This document shows positions 35,692-45,124 of a stretch of 64,000 nt of DNA, in pieces. How positions within the stretch are numbered: the first letter of the stretch is position 1; each line of letters begins with the position of its first letter. Origin of the DNA: Nocardia sp. NRRL S-836 (GTDB taxonomy: Bacteria > Actinomycetota > Actinomycetes > Mycobacteriales > Pseudonocardiaceae); the NCBI RefSeq assembly GCF_001279525.1, contig NZ_LGDY01000110.1, positions 15,042-79,041 of the forward strand, in the 5' to 3' direction. The notes under the pieces were generated by a model. The model did not search any database, was not told the DNA's origin, and saw nothing but the letters and a program-made list of their open reading frames with translations. Made by a program: the position numbers and the translations under genes.

Positions 35692-36620
35692 ACGACACCG
35701 AACAGTTGATCAAGGAGGCGCTCGGCCAGCTCGCCGAACGCACCCCGCACCCCGGGCCGACGCTCAACGCCCTGCGGCGCAAGCGCAAAAGGCACCGCAA
35801 CGTCTTCCTCATCGCCACCGCGGGAGTCGCCGCCGCCGCTGTCCTGATCTTCACGGGACTCCTGGCCAGCGACCGCTACACCCCGCCGAGCAGCACCGAC
35901 GCGGCCGCCGTGCTGGGCGGCGGGGACCAGGGCACGTCCAGGCTGCCGCTCAAGTACGCGCCGCACTGGCTGCCCACCGGTCACGTCGAGGTCTACCGGG
36001 ACCTGCTCGAAGGCGAGCGCGCGTACGTGCCGGCCGGGGCGCAGGGCTACCCGTTCACCGACGGCGGCCCGCTGACCAAGGTCTTGAAGTCGAAGAGCAA
36101 GCCGGACACCGCGGGCTGGGACGAGGTGACCGTCCGCGGGCTCAAGGCGTGGGTGCACACCGTCCAGGGCCAGTCGACCGGTCCCACCGCCGTGGTGGTC
36201 TGGGAGGCGCAGGACTGGCTGAGCGTCCTGGTGCGCGGCACGGCGGACGTGCGGCAGGACGCGTTGCGCGTGGCCGAGTCGGTGCGCGCGGACGCCAAGG
36301 TCGTGCAGCAACCGTTGTTCACACTCGACGGTCACGAGGCGAACCAGGTGTGGGGGAGTTCGCCGGGTGACTGGGGAGCGCACCTGTTCCACGACGACGT
36401 CTCGGTGCAGGTCGGGACCCGCACGCCGGGTGTGACCGGGGCGCCGGTCACGGTGCGCGGCAAGCAGGGGGTCGCCGATGAGGGCCGGGTCGCCGTGCTG
36501 GACGGGCCGGTGTGGGTGACCGTCATCGGTGCCGTGCCGCAGGAGAAGCTCGTCGACCTGGCGAACAAGGTCCAGCTCGCGTCCTCTCCTGACACGAGCT
36601 GGATCGGCAAGGGCCTGTAG
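35688..36620 (+). CDS. Membrane-anchored protein coupled to the SigE-family sigma factor
   Basis: A 310-residue protein. A cytosolic N-terminus of about 38 residues (LIKEALGQLAERTP and a basic RRKRKRHRN patch) precedes one membrane helix, VFLIATAGVAAAAVLIFTGL, and a large extracytoplasmic domain with beta-rich segments and no recognised family. Its position and GTGA coupling with the sigma gene, together with the topology, suggest a sensor or anti-sigma partner. No zinc (ZAS) motif is present in the cytosolic part, so the mode of any interaction is unknown. A palindrome and a terminator-like hairpin follow. Confidence 0.75.
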   Translation: MNDTEQLIKEALGQLAERTPHPGPTLNALRRKRKRHRNVFLIATAGVAAAAVLIFTGLLASDRYTPPSSTDAAAVLGGGDQGTSRLPLKYAPHWLPTGHVEVYRDLLEGERAYVPAGAQGYPFTDGGPLTKVLKSKSKPDTAGWDEVTVRGLKAWVHTVQGQSTGPTAVVVWEAQDWLSVLVRGTADVRQDALRVAESVRADAKVVQQPLFTLDGHEANQVWGSSPGDWGAHLFHDDVSVQVGTRTPGVTGAPVTVRGKQGVADEGRVAVLDGPVWVTVIGAVPQEKLVDLANKVQLASSPDTSWIGKGL

Positions 36621-36627
36621 GGCCGCT

Positions 36628-36643
36628 GTCTGGGTTCCCAGAC
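36628..36643. promoter_or_regulatory. 16-base palindrome between the sigma-factor pair and hutH
   Basis: GTCTGGG and CCCAGAC are separated by TT, forming a perfect dyad 55 bases before the hutH start. It could be an operator for the hut operon or the first part of a terminator region together with the hairpin at 36652-36685. Confidence 0.4.
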
Positions 36644-36651
36644 ACCATCGC

Positions 36652-36685
36652 GCGCTCCGGGGTCGCTGAGTCGGCCCCGGAGCGC
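36652..36685 (+). terminator. Terminator-like hairpin before hutH
   Basis: GCGCTCCGGGG (36652-36662) pairs with CCCCGGAGCGC (36675-36685) with a 12-base loop. It lies between the upstream membrane-protein gene and hutH and probably ends the former. It sits only 12 bases before the hutH ATG, so it could also affect hut expression. Confidence 0.5.
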
Positions 36686-36697
36686 TGTGATGTCTGC

Positions 36698-38203
36698 ATG
36701 ACACAACCGGTGGAGCTGGGCCCGAAGCCGCTGACCCTCGAGGACGTGCACGCCGTCGCTCGCGAGGGTGCCCAGGTGACGATCACCGAGGCGGCCCGCG
36801 AGGCGGTCGGCACCGCCCGCGGCCACATCGAGCAGCTCGCCACGGCCGAACGCCCCACCTACGGCGTCTCGACCGGGTTCGGCGCGCTCGCCGTCCGGCA
36901 CATCCCGCCGGACCGCCGCGCCCAGCTGCAGCGTTCCCTGATCCGCTCCCACGCCGCCGGGGCCGGCCCCGAGGTCGAGCGCGAGGTCGTGCGGGCGTTG
37001 ATGCTGCTGCGGCTGCGCACCCTCGCGACCGGCCACACCGGCGTCCGGCTGTCCACTGTGGAGGCCATGGCCGGGATGCTGAACGCCGGCATCACGCCCG
37101 TGGTGCACGAGTTCGGCTCGCTGGGCTGCTCCGGCGACCTGGCGCCGTTGTCGGCCAGCGCGCTCGCGCTGATGGGCGAGGGCATGGTCCGCAACGCCGC
37201 CGACGAGCTCGTCCCGGCCGCCGAGGCGCTCGAGGCCGCGGGCATCGAGCCGGTGCGGCTGGCCGAGAAGGAGGGCCTGGCGCTGATCAACGGCACCGAC
37301 GGCATGCTCGGCATGCTGTCGCTGGCGATCGCCGACTTCAGCCGGTTGCTCGACGTCGCCGACCTCACCGCCGCGATGAGCGTGGAGGCGTTGCTGGGCA
37401 CGGACCGGGTGTTCTCCCCGGAGCTGCACGCGCTGCGCCCGCACCCCGGCCAGACCGTGTCGGCCGCGCGCATGCTCGCGTTCCTGCGCGACTCCGAGAT
37501 CGTCGCCTCGCACCGCGGCCCCGACTGCACCCGCGTGCAGGACGCGTACTCGCTGCGCTGCTCCCCGCAGGTGCACGGCGCGGCCCGCGACACCGTGGCG
37601 TACGCGGCGACGGTGGCCGACCGCGAGCTGTCGTCGGTGATCGACAACCCGGTGGTGCTGGCCGACGGCCGGGTCGAGTCCAACGGCAACTTCCACGGCG
37701 CGCCCGTCGCGTACGTGCTGGACTTCCTCGCCATCCCGCTCGCGGACGTGGCGTCGATCGCCGAACGCCGCACCGACCGCATGCTGGACGTCTCCCGCTC
37801 GCACGGCCTGCCGCCGTTCCTCGCCGACGACCCCGGCGTCGACTCCGGCCACATGATCGCCCAGTACACCCAGGCCGCGATCGTGTCCGAGCTCAAGCGC
37901 CTGGCCGTGCCCGCGTCCGTCGACTCGATCCCGTCGTCGGCGATGCAGGAGGACCACGTCTCGATGGGCTGGTCCGCCGCCCGCAAGCTGCGCAAGGCCG
38001 TCGACGGACTCACGACCGTGCTGGCCGTCGAGCTGCTCACCGCCGCTCGCGCCCTCGACCTGCGCGCGCCCCTCAAGCCCGCCCCCGCGACGGCCGCCGC
38101 CGTGGCGAAGCTGCGCGAGACCGTGCTCGGTCTCGGCCCTGACCGCCACCTCGCGCCCGAGATCGCCGCCGCCGAGGCCCTGATTCGAAGTGGAGCCCTG
38201 TAA
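36698..38203 (+). CDS. hutH: Histidine ammonia-lyase
   Basis: A 501-residue enzyme deaminating L-histidine to urocanate, the first step of histidine degradation. The MIO prosthetic group forms from the triad at residues 144-146, here Cys-Ser-Gly in [12 protein letters not shown] rather than the common Ala-Ser-Gly; I recall the same variant in streptomycete HutH. Other marks are [12 protein letters not shown] (catalytic Tyr), [26 protein letters not shown] and [12 protein letters not shown]. The ATG at 36698 is followed by an unbroken run of hut genes. The stop overlaps the hutU ATG (TAATG). Confidence 0.96.
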   Translation: MTQPVELGPKPLTLEDVHAVAREGAQVTITEAAREAVGTARGHIEQLATAERPTYGVSTGFGALAVRHIPPDRRAQLQRSLIRSHAAGAGPEVEREVVRALMLLRLRTLATGHTGVRLSTVEAMAGMLNAGITPVVHEFGSLGCSGDLAPLSASALALMGEGMVRNAADELVPAAEALEAAGIEPVRLAEKEGLALINGTDGMLGMLSLAIADFSRLLDVADLTAAMSVEALLGTDRVFSPELHALRPHPGQTVSAARMLAFLRDSEIVASHRGPDCTRVQDAYSLRCSPQVHGAARDTVAYAATVADRELSSVIDNPVVLADGRVESNGNFHGAPVAYVLDFLAIPLADVASIAERRTDRMLDVSRSHGLPPFLADDPGVDSGHMIAQYTQAAIVSELKRLAVPASVDSIPSSAMQEDHVSMGWSAARKLRKAVDGLTTVLAVELLTAARALDLRAPLKPAPATAAAVAKLRETVLGLGPDRHLAPEIAAAEALIRSGAL

Positions 38204-39843
38204 TGGTTGTTCGTGCTGACCGAGGTACCGCGCTGACCGCGAAGAACTGGTCGACCGAGGCCGCGCTGCGGATGTTCCACAACAACCTCGACCCGGACGT
38301 CGCCGAACGCCCCGACGACCTGGTCGTCTACGGCGGCACCGGCAAGGCCGCACGCGACTGGCCGTCGTTCGAGGCGATCACCCGCGAGCTGAAGAACCTG
38401 GAGGCGGACGAGACGCTGCTGGTGCAGTCCGGCCGTCCCGTCGGCGTCATGCGCACGAACGAGTGGGCGCCGCGGGTGCTCATCGCGAACTCGAACCTGG
38501 TGCCCGACTGGGCGAACTGGCCCGAGTTCCGCCGCCTGGAGGCCGAGGGCCTCACGATGTACGGGCAGATGACCGCCGGTTCGTGGATCTACATCGGCAC
38601 CCAGGGCATCCTGCAGGGCACGTTCGAGACGTTCGCCGCGGTCGCCACCAAGCGCTTCGGCGGCACGCTGCGCGGCACCCTCACCGTGACCGCCGGCCTC
38701 GGCGGCATGGGTGGCGCGCAGCCGCTCGCCGTGACGATGAACGAGGGCGTCGCGCTGTGCATCGAGGTCGACCCGCACCGCGCCCAGCGTCGCCTGGAAA
38801 CCCGCTACCTCGACGAGATCGCCGACGACCTGGACTCGGCCGTCGAGCGCGTGCTGGCTGCGAAGGCCGCCGGTGAGGCCGTGTCCGTCGGCGTGGTCGG
38901 CAACGCGGCGGAGATCCTCCCCGAGCTGCTGCGCCGCGAGGTCCCGGTCGACATCGTCACGGACCAGACCTCCGCGCACGACCCGCTGGCGTACCTGCCG
39001 GTCGGCGTCCCGCTGGAGGAGTGGGAGGACTACGCCGGCGCGAAGCCGGACGAGTTCACCCAGCGCGCGCGGGAGTCGATGGCCACCCACGTCGAGGCGA
39101 TGGTCGGGTTCATGGACCGCGGCGCCGAGGTGTTCGACTACGGCAACTCGATCCGCGGCGAGGCCCAGCTCGGCGGCTACGAGCGGGCGTTCGACTTCCC
39201 GGGCTTCGTGCCCGCCTACATCCGGCCGCTGTTCTGCGAGGGCAAGGGCCCGTTCCGCTGGGCCGCGCTGTCCGGCGACCCGGCCGACATCGCCGCCACC
39301 GACCGCGCGATCCTGGAGCTCTTCCCGGAGAACGAGCAGCTCGCCCGCTGGATCAAGATGGCAGGTGAGCGCGTCGAGTTCCAGGGCCTGCCCGCCCGCA
39401 TCTGCTGGCTCGGCTACGGCGAACGACACCTCGCGGGCCTCAAGTTCAACGAGATGGTCGCCTCCGGCGAGCTGTCCGCGCCGATCGTGATCGGCCGCGA
39501 CCACCTCGACTGCGGCTCGGTCGCCTCCCCGTACCGCGAGACCGAGGCCATGGCCGACGGCTCCGACGCGATCGCCGACTGGCCGCTGCTCAACGCCCTG
39601 GTCAACACCGCCTCCGGTGCGACGTGGGTGTCCATCCACCACGGCGGTGGCGTGGGCATCGGCCGGTCCATCCACGCCGGCCAGGTCACCGTCGCCGACG
39701 GCACCGAGCTGGCCGCGCGGAAGATCGAGCGCGTGCTGACCAACGACCCCGGCATGGGCGTGATCCGGCACGTGGACGCCGGGTACGACGAGGCCAAGGC
39801 CGTGGCCGCCGACAAGGGTGTGCGCATCCCGATGGAGGGCTGA
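38203..39843 (+). CDS. hutU: Urocanate hydratase
   Basis: A 546-residue NAD-dependent enzyme converting urocanate to imidazolonepropionate. Diagnostic regions are [61 protein letters not shown] (NAD site), [32 protein letters not shown], and the catalytic-cysteine region [16 protein letters not shown]. The ATG overlaps the hutH stop. A GGAGGG ribosome site for the next reading frame lies inside its last codons. Confidence 0.96.
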   Translation: MVVRADRGTALTAKNWSTEAALRMFHNNLDPDVAERPDDLVVYGGTGKAARDWPSFEAITRELKNLEADETLLVQSGRPVGVMRTNEWAPRVLIANSNLVPDWANWPEFRRLEAEGLTMYGQMTAGSWIYIGTQGILQGTFETFAAVATKRFGGTLRGTLTVTAGLGGMGGAQPLAVTMNEGVALCIEVDPHRAQRRLETRYLDEIADDLDSAVERVLAAKAAGEAVSVGVVGNAAEILPELLRREVPVDIVTDQTSAHDPLAYLPVGVPLEEWEDYAGAKPDEFTQRARESMATHVEAMVGFMDRGAEVFDYGNSIRGEAQLGGYERAFDFPGFVPAYIRPLFCEGKGPFRWAALSGDPADIAATDRAILELFPENEQLARWIKMAGERVEFQGLPARICWLGYGERHLAGLKFNEMVASGELSAPIVIGRDHLDCGSVASPYRETEAMADGSDAIADWPLLNALVNTASGATWVSIHHGGGVGIGRSIHAGQVTVADGTELAARKIERVLTNDPGMGVIRHVDAGYDEAKAVAADKGVRIPMEG

Positions 39844-39846
39844 AAA

Positions 39847-40479
39847 TTGTCAGACCTCGCTGGGAGAATTGAGATCGGGGGACCCCCGGGAGGGGACGCC
39901 TGCGTGAGCGTGCCGCGGTTGCCGGTCGGGAGCGTGGCGAGCATGCCGGTGGGCGGGTCGAGGTGGTCTGCGGCGGGTGCTCGGAGGGCGTCGGCTGCGG
40001 GCGTGGCGAGTTCGTCGGTGACGGGCGCGCGGAAGGTGCCGGTTGTGGGCGTGCCGCAGTCGTCGGTGGCAGGCGCACCGAAGTTGTCTGCCGCGGGCGT
40101 GTCGAAGTCGTCCGCGGCGAGCGTGCCGATGTCCGCTGCGGCGAACGCGCGGAAGTTCTCTGCGGCGAGCGCGCCGACGTTGTCTGCGGCGAGCGCGCCG
40201 AGGTCATCTCCGGCGAGCGTGCCGACGTTGTCTGCGGCGACCGTGCCGAGGTCACCGGTCACGAGCGCACCGAGGTTGCCGGTCACGAGCGCACCGAGGT
40301 TGCCGGTCGCGGGGGCACCGAGCTTGTCGGTCGCGGGCGTGTCGAGGTGGTCTCCAGCGAGCGTTCCGGCATCGTCAGCCGCGGACGAGCCGAAATTGTC
40401 GGTGCTGCCTGGGATAATTGAACCAGGGGACCCCTCCGGAGGGGACCCCTGCGTGAGCCTGCCGGTGGAGGCGCGGTGA
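39847..40479 (+). CDS. Octapeptide-repeat reading frame inside the hut operon
   Basis: A 210-codon frame between hutU and the M20 amidohydrolase. TTG at 39847 follows GGAGGG (39835-39840) by six bases, and the stop overlaps the next start (TGATG), so signals for translation exist at both ends. Residues 22-180 are twenty tandem units, 19 of eight residues and one of seven, with consensus (A/V)P(R/K)LS(A/V)A(G/S), such as APKLSAAG and APRLPVTS. A 23-residue motif occurs at the N-terminus (1-23) and again near the C-terminus (184-206), identical at 15 positions including GGDxCVS. No signal peptide, membrane helix or known domain is seen. It could be a real disordered Pro/Ser/Ala linker protein or an expanded minisatellite kept in frame. 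Confidence 0.5.
   Translation: MSDLAGRIEIGGPPGGDACVSVPRLPVGSVASMPVGGSRWSAAGARRASAAGVASSSVTGARKVPVVGVPQSSVAGAPKLSAAGVSKSSAASVPMSAAANARKFSAASAPTLSAASAPRSSPASVPTLSAATVPRSPVTSAPRLPVTSAPRLPVAGAPSLSVAGVSRWSPASVPASSAADEPKLSVLPGIIEPGDPSGGDPCVSLPVEAR
39910..40386 (+). repeat. 24-base minisatellite, 20 tandem copies
   Basis: Nineteen units of 24 bases and one of 21 (39934-39954) run head to tail with no spacer. Units in the centre, such as 40171-40194 and 40219-40242, are nearly identical, while outer units are more diverged. The core is GTTGTCTGCGGCGAGC. The array is bracketed by two imperfect direct repeats of about 70 bases (39847-39912 and about 40396-40462), each containing an AATTGA element, a GGGGACCCC tract and CCTGCGTGAG. 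Confidence 0.9.
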
Positions 40480-41648
40480 TGCTGGACCAGATCGCGGACG
40501 TCGGCCGGGACGCCAAGCGCGGCGGTTACTCCCGCCACGGTTACGACAAGCCCGAGTTGGAGCTCCGGCACTGGTTCGTCGAGCAGGCGGTCCGCCGCGG
40601 GCTCAACGTCGAGACCGACCAGAACGGCAACCTGTGGGCGTGGTGGGGTGAGCGCGGCGACAACGCGCTCGTCACCGGCAGCCACCTCGACTCGGTGCCC
40701 GGCGGTGGCGCGTTCGACGGCCCGCTCGGGGTGACGTCGGCGCTGCAGGCGGTGGACGTGTTGCAGGCGAAGGGTTTTACGCCCGCGCGGCCGTTCGCCA
40801 TCGCGGTGTTCGCCGAGGAGGAAGGTGGCCGGTTCGGGGTTGCGTGCCTCGGGTCGCGCCTGCTCACCGGTGCCATCGCGGCCGACAAGGCGCTGGGGCT
40901 CAAGGATCCCGATGGTGTCACGCTGGCCGAGGCGATGAAGGCCGCCGGCTACGACCCGAACCTGGCCGGCCGGGACGAACGGGCGTTGAACCGCATCGGC
41001 CAGTTCGTCGAGCTGCACGTCGAGCAGGGGCGTGGCCTCACGGTTCCGGTCGGCGTGGCGAGCAGCATCCTGGCGCACGGGCGGTGGCGGTTCACGTTCT
41101 CCGGCGAGGGCAACCACGCGGGCGCGACGCTGATCGAGGACCGCAGGGACCCGATGCTCCCGGCCGCGCGGCTCGTCCTCGCCGCGCGCAAGGCGGCCAG
41201 GGACGGCGGGCGGGCGACCGTGGGCAGGATCGTGCCCAACCCCGGCGGCACCAACGTCATCGCGTCCACTGTGGACGTCTGGCTGGACGCGCGGGACAGC
41301 GACGACGAACGCACCCGTGCCATGGTCGCCGAGATCTCCGCGGCGGCGCGCGAGGCCGCTGAGGAGGAGGGTTGCGTGGTCGGCATCACCGAGGAGTCGT
41401 ACGGCGACACGGTGCACTTCGACGCACGCCTGCGTGACGACATCGCGGGTGCGCTGGGCGGCGTTCCGGCGTTGCCGACGGGTGCGGGGCACGACGCGGG
41501 CATCCTCGCCGCGCACGTGCCGACGGCGATGTTGTTCGTGCGCAACCCGACCGGCGTGAGCCACGCGCCGGAGGAGTTCGCCGAACAGGCCGACGTCGAC
41601 GAGGGCGTCCAGGCGCTGGCCGCCACGATCGAACACCTCGGCTCATGA
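40479..41648 (+). CDS. M20-family amidohydrolase (allantoate amidohydrolase-like) in the hut operon
   Basis: A 389-residue zinc amidohydrolase of the AllC/HyuC type. The metal-site segments are GSHLDSVPGGGAFDGPLG, FAEEEGGRFG and ELHVEQG, with GAGHDAGI near the C-terminus; GEGNHAGATLIEDRRDP is the substrate-side segment. As the operon contains HutF, which makes N-formylglutamate, and no recognisable HutG, this enzyme probably supplies the deformylase step to glutamate; that is inference from context. ATG 40479 overlaps the stop of the repeat frame; GTG 40476 is possible. A GTGGAGG site is upstream. Confidence 0.9.
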   Translation: MLDQIADVGRDAKRGGYSRHGYDKPELELRHWFVEQAVRRGLNVETDQNGNLWAWWGERGDNALVTGSHLDSVPGGGAFDGPLGVTSALQAVDVLQAKGFTPARPFAIAVFAEEEGGRFGVACLGSRLLTGAIAADKALGLKDPDGVTLAEAMKAAGYDPNLAGRDERALNRIGQFVELHVEQGRGLTVPVGVASSILAHGRWRFTFSGEGNHAGATLIEDRRDPMLPAARLVLAARKAARDGGRATVGRIVPNPGGTNVIASTVDVWLDARDSDDERTRAMVAEISAAAREAAEEEGCVVGITEESYGDTVHFDARLRDDIAGALGGVPALPTGAGHDAGILAAHVPTAMLFVRNPTGVSHAPEEFAEQADVDEGVQALAATIEHLGS

Positions 41649-42919
41649 ACTTCTGGTGCGAGCGGGCCTGGTTGCCCGAGGGACTCGCCGAACGCGTGCT
41701 GGTCAGGGTCGAGAACGGCCGGATCGCCAGCGTGTCCACTGTGGACACGATTCCGCTGGGTGTGCGGAGGCTGTACGGCGTCGTCGTGCCGGGCTTCGCG
41801 AACGCCCACTCGCACGCGTTCCACCGGGCGTTGCGCGGCCGCACGCACGACGGCGGCGGCACGTTCTGGACGTGGCGCGAAAGCATGTACGCGCTGGCGG
41901 GCAAGCTGACGCCGCAGTCGTACTACCGCCTGGCCCGCGCGGTCTACGCGGAGATGGCGGTGGCCGGGGTGTCGGCCGTCGGCGAGTTCCACTACGTCCA
42001 CGACCGGTCGAACGAGTTCGGGTACGCGCTCAGGGAAGCCGCGGCGGACGCGGGCATCCGGCTGACGCTGCTCGACACCTGCTACCTCGCCGGCGGCATC
42101 GACCAGCCGCTCAACGAGGTGCAGCAACGGTTCTCCGACGGCACGGCCGAGGCGTGGGCGGCGCGCGTGGCCGACCTGAGGTCCGACGACGTGATGCGCG
42201 TCGGTGCCGCGATCCACTCCGTCCGCGCCGTTCCGCGCGCCGAGCTGTCCGTGGTGGCGCAGGCGTTCCCGGACGCGCCGCTGCACGTCCACCTCTCCGA
42301 GCAGCCCGCGGAGAACCAGGCCTGCCTCGACGCCTACGGCCTGACCCCGGCCGGGCTGCTGGCCGAGGCGGGAGCGCTGGGACCGCGCACCACCGCCGTG
42401 CACGCCACCCACCTGACGCCTGATGACATCGCGACCCTCGGGAGCACCGGCACCGGCGCGTGCTTCTGCCCGACCACCGAGGCCGACCTGGCCGACGGCA
42501 TCGGGCCGGCCCGCGAGCTCGCCGACGCGGGCAGCCCGCTGTCGCTGGGCAGCGACCAGCACGCCGTGATCGACCCGCTGCTGGAGACCCGCGCGCTGGA
42601 GCACAACGAGCGCCTGCGCACCGGTCAGCGCGGCCGGTTCGCGCCGGTCGAGCTGCGTGACGCCGCCACCCGGCACTCCGCGCTGGGGTGGGACGGCGGC
42701 CGGATCGAACCGGGCGCGCCCTGCGACCTGGTGGCGATCAGCCGCACGACGCCGCGCACCGCGGGATCGCTGCCCGAACAGGTCTTCCTGTCCGCGACTG
42801 CGTCCGACGTGGACACCGTCGTGGTCGGCGGCCGGGTGGTGGCCTCCGGTGGCGTGCACGAGACCCTGGGAGACGTCGGCAGGCTGCTGACGACCGCGAT
42901 CGAGGAGCTGTGGGCATGA
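41645..42919 (+). CDS. hutF: Formimidoylglutamate deiminase
   Basis: A 424-residue amidohydrolase converting N-formimino-L-glutamate to N-formyl-L-glutamate and ammonia. Metal ligands are in [14 protein letters not shown], the conserved HVHLSEQP (His) and [13 protein letters not shown] (Asp). The [16 protein letters not shown] segment is typical of HutF. The ATG overlaps the preceding stop (ATGA), and the stop overlaps the hutI ATG in the same way, so translation is coupled across three genes. Confidence 0.95.
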   Translation: MNFWCERAWLPEGLAERVLVRVENGRIASVSTVDTIPLGVRRLYGVVVPGFANAHSHAFHRALRGRTHDGGGTFWTWRESMYALAGKLTPQSYYRLARAVYAEMAVAGVSAVGEFHYVHDRSNEFGYALREAAADAGIRLTLLDTCYLAGGIDQPLNEVQQRFSDGTAEAWAARVADLRSDDVMRVGAAIHSVRAVPRAELSVVAQAFPDAPLHVHLSEQPAENQACLDAYGLTPAGLLAEAGALGPRTTAVHATHLTPDDIATLGSTGTGACFCPTTEADLADGIGPARELADAGSPLSLGSDQHAVIDPLLETRALEHNERLRTGQRGRFAPVELRDAATRHSALGWDGGRIEPGAPCDLVAISRTTPRTAGSLPEQVFLSATASDVDTVVVGGRVVASGGVHETLGDVGRLLTTAIEELWA

Positions 42920-44049
42920 GCGTGCTGATCACCGGCATCGGTGAGCTCACCACGAACACCGACGACACCGGCGACGCGCTGGTCCTCGACGGCGACCGGA
43001 TCGCCTGGATCGGCGCGGCGGCGCAGGCCCCGGCAGCGGACGAGCGCGTCGACGTCGAGGGCCGCGCGGTGCTGCCCGGCTGGGTCGACTCGCACACCCA
43101 CCTGGTCTTCGCGGGCGACCGCACCGCCGAGTTCGGCGCGCGCATGGCCGGCAAGCCCTACACCGCGGGCGGCATCGCGGTGACCGTCGGCGCGACCCGT
43201 GGCGCGTCGGACCAGGAGCTGTCCGGGGTGGTGCGCCGGCACGTGGCGGAGGCGCTGCGGCAGGGCACCACCTTCCTGGAGACCAAGACCGGCTACGGCC
43301 TCAACGTGCAGGACGAGGTGCGGTCGGCCCGCATCGCCGCCGAGCACGTCGAGGAGGTCACGTTCCTCGGCGCCCACCTGGTCCCGCCGGGCGAGGACGC
43401 CGACACCTACGTCGACCTGGTGCGCGGCGAGATGCTCGACGCGGTGGCGCCGCTGGTGCGGTGGGCCGACGTGTTCTGCGAGAAGGGCGCGTTCGACTAC
43501 GACCAGTCGAAGGCCGTGCTGACCGCGGCCGCCGCCAAGGGCCTCGGCCTGCGCGTGCACGGCAACCAGCTCGGCGAGGGTCCCGGCGTGCGGCTGGCCG
43601 TCGAGCTCGGCGCCGCCTCCGTCGACCACTGCACGTACCTGTCGCAGCAGGACGTCGACGCGCTCGCCTCGTCGGACACCGTCGCCACGCTGCTGCCGGC
43701 GTGCGACCTCTCGACCCGCCAGTCGCTGCCGCCGGCCCGTGCGCTGCTCGACGCGGGCGCCACGGTCGCGCTGGCCAGCAACTGCAACCCCGGCTCGTCC
43801 TACACCTCGTCGATGGCGTTCTGCGTGACGACCGCGGTGCTGCAGATGTTCCTGAGTGTCGAGGAGGCCGTCCGCGCCGCCACGCTCGGCGGAGCGCAGG
43901 CCCTGCGCCGTGACGACGTCGGCGTGCTCCGCGTCGGCGCCCGCGCTGACCTGCACGTCCTCGACGCGCCGTCGATCACCCACCTCGCCTACCGGCCCGG
44001 CGTCCCGCTCACGCACGCGGTGTGGAAGAACGGCGAACAGGTGGTCTGA
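42916..44049 (+). CDS. hutI: Imidazolonepropionase
   Basis: A 377-residue amidohydrolase hydrolysing imidazolone-5-propionate to N-formiminoglutamate. Visible are the HxH metal motif in [40 protein letters not shown] and [10 protein letters not shown]. Where amidohydrolases usually have the metal-ligand Asp (xDxNPG), the sequence reads SNCNPG, with Asn at that place. This may be a lineage variant or may alter metal use. It is the last gene of the hut operon, followed by 64 bases before an HTH gene. Confidence 0.93.
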   Translation: MSVLITGIGELTTNTDDTGDALVLDGDRIAWIGAAAQAPAADERVDVEGRAVLPGWVDSHTHLVFAGDRTAEFGARMAGKPYTAGGIAVTVGATRGASDQELSGVVRRHVAEALRQGTTFLETKTGYGLNVQDEVRSARIAAEHVEEVTFLGAHLVPPGEDADTYVDLVRGEMLDAVAPLVRWADVFCEKGAFDYDQSKAVLTAAAAKGLGLRVHGNQLGEGPGVRLAVELGAASVDHCTYLSQQDVDALASSDTVATLLPACDLSTRQSLPPARALLDAGATVALASNCNPGSSYTSSMAFCVTTAVLQMFLSVEEAVRAATLGGAQALRRDDVGVLRVGARADLHVLDAPSITHLAYRPGVPLTHAVWKNGEQVV

Positions 44050-44113
44050 CACCGCCAGGTAGCGATCTTGTAACCCTCCGTGTGGGCCTACTGATACGGG
44101 GTGGGACGGCCGT

Positions 44114-45004
44114 ATGGTTCCGTCCGTGGCGGATTTCGCGGACGCGCTGACGAAGGCCGTCGACGACAGCGGCCTCAGCCTCGAACGGATCCAGCACCAC
44201 CTGGCCGCCCGCGGCATGCAGGTGAGCGTCTCGACGCTGAGCTACTGGCGGCGCGGCCGCAGCCGGCCGGAGCGCCCCGAGTCGTTGAAGGTCGTCACGG
44301 CGCTGGAGGAGCTCCTCGGGCTCGCCGAAGGACACCTCACCGACCGGCTCGGCGGCAAGCGGCCGCGAGGGCGCTGGGTCGGGCAGGCGATGTCCCTGGA
44401 GGACATGTGGGACTCGCGGGCCACCGACCTCGGCGAGGTCATGGCGCGCATCGACCGGCAGCCCACCGCCTCGACCTACCTCAGCGTGCGCGACCGGCTG
44501 GTGGTCGGGCCGGACCGGCGTGAGGTCGAGATGCACTGCACGGGCGTCGTGCAGGCGCTGGAGGACGGCACCGACCGGTTCCTGGCGATCCAGCTGGCCG
44601 ACGCCACGGACCTCGGCGTGGCCACGATCGAGGCGGGGCCACCGTGCCGGCTCGGGCGGGTGCGCAGCGAGGACGCCACCGGCTTCCTCGTCGCGGAGAT
44701 CCTGTTCGACCGGATGCTGCGGGCGGGGGAGACGGCGCTGGTCGACTACACCGTGCGAATACAGCCCGGCGCCGACAGCGAGGTCTGCGACCGGCGGTTC
44801 CTGCGGCCGGTGGGCGACTACGTGCTGCAGATCGACTTCCACCCCGACGCCGTGCCCGCGCGGTGCTACCAGTTCACCCGGCCCTCGCTGCAGGAACCGG
44901 AGACCGCGCTCACCGACCTGTGGATCGGGACGACCGCGTCCACGCACATCCACGTGCGCAACCAGAAGCCGGGAATTTATGGAGTGCGGTGGGAGTGGGA
45001 CTAG
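44114..45004 (+). CDS. HTH domain protein of unknown function
   Basis: A 296-residue protein. The first 80 residues contain an XRE-like helix-turn-helix (GLSLERIQHHLAARGMQVSV followed by STLSYWRRGRSRPERPES). The remaining 200 residues form an unrecognised mostly beta domain with LSVRDRLVVGPDRREVEMHC and a C-terminal aromatic-rich end. It may be a transcription factor with a ligand or protein-interaction domain. Its start lies 64 bases after hutI on the same strand, so it may be read from the hut transcript, but no functional tie is known. A terminator hairpin overlaps its stop codon. Confidence 0.75.
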   Translation: MVPSVADFADALTKAVDDSGLSLERIQHHLAARGMQVSVSTLSYWRRGRSRPERPESLKVVTALEELLGLAEGHLTDRLGGKRPRGRWVGQAMSLEDMWDSRATDLGEVMARIDRQPTASTYLSVRDRLVVGPDRREVEMHCTGVVQALEDGTDRFLAIQLADATDLGVATIEAGPPCRLGRVRSEDATGFLVAEILFDRMLRAGETALVDYTVRIQPGADSEVCDRRFLRPVGDYVLQIDFHPDAVPARCYQFTRPSLQEPETALTDLWIGTTASTHIHVRNQKPGIYGVRWEWD

Positions 45005-45020
45005 TACCCACTCCCACCGC
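44986..45020 (+). terminator. Terminator hairpin overlapping the stop codon of the HTH gene
   Basis: GCGGTGGGAGTGGG (44986-44999) pairs perfectly with 45007-45020 across a 7-base loop that contains the TAG stop (45002-45004). It ends the HTH gene and faces the convergent subtilase gene. The final codons of the HTH protein are therefore constrained by the stem. Confidence 0.75.
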
Positions 45021-45124
45021 CAGGCGCCCCCGGTGGATCGACGCACGGCCGAGCCGCATTCGGCCGGGCGTCAAGGGCGCAGGATGGCCGTCGCCGGTGC
45101 AGGGTGTCGCGGCGACGGCAGGTC

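Noticed and set aside
39910..40386. Tandem repeats as a CRISPR array
   Set aside because: Units abut with no unique spacers, repeats are not conserved or palindromic, the period keeps the reading frame, and no cas genes are near.
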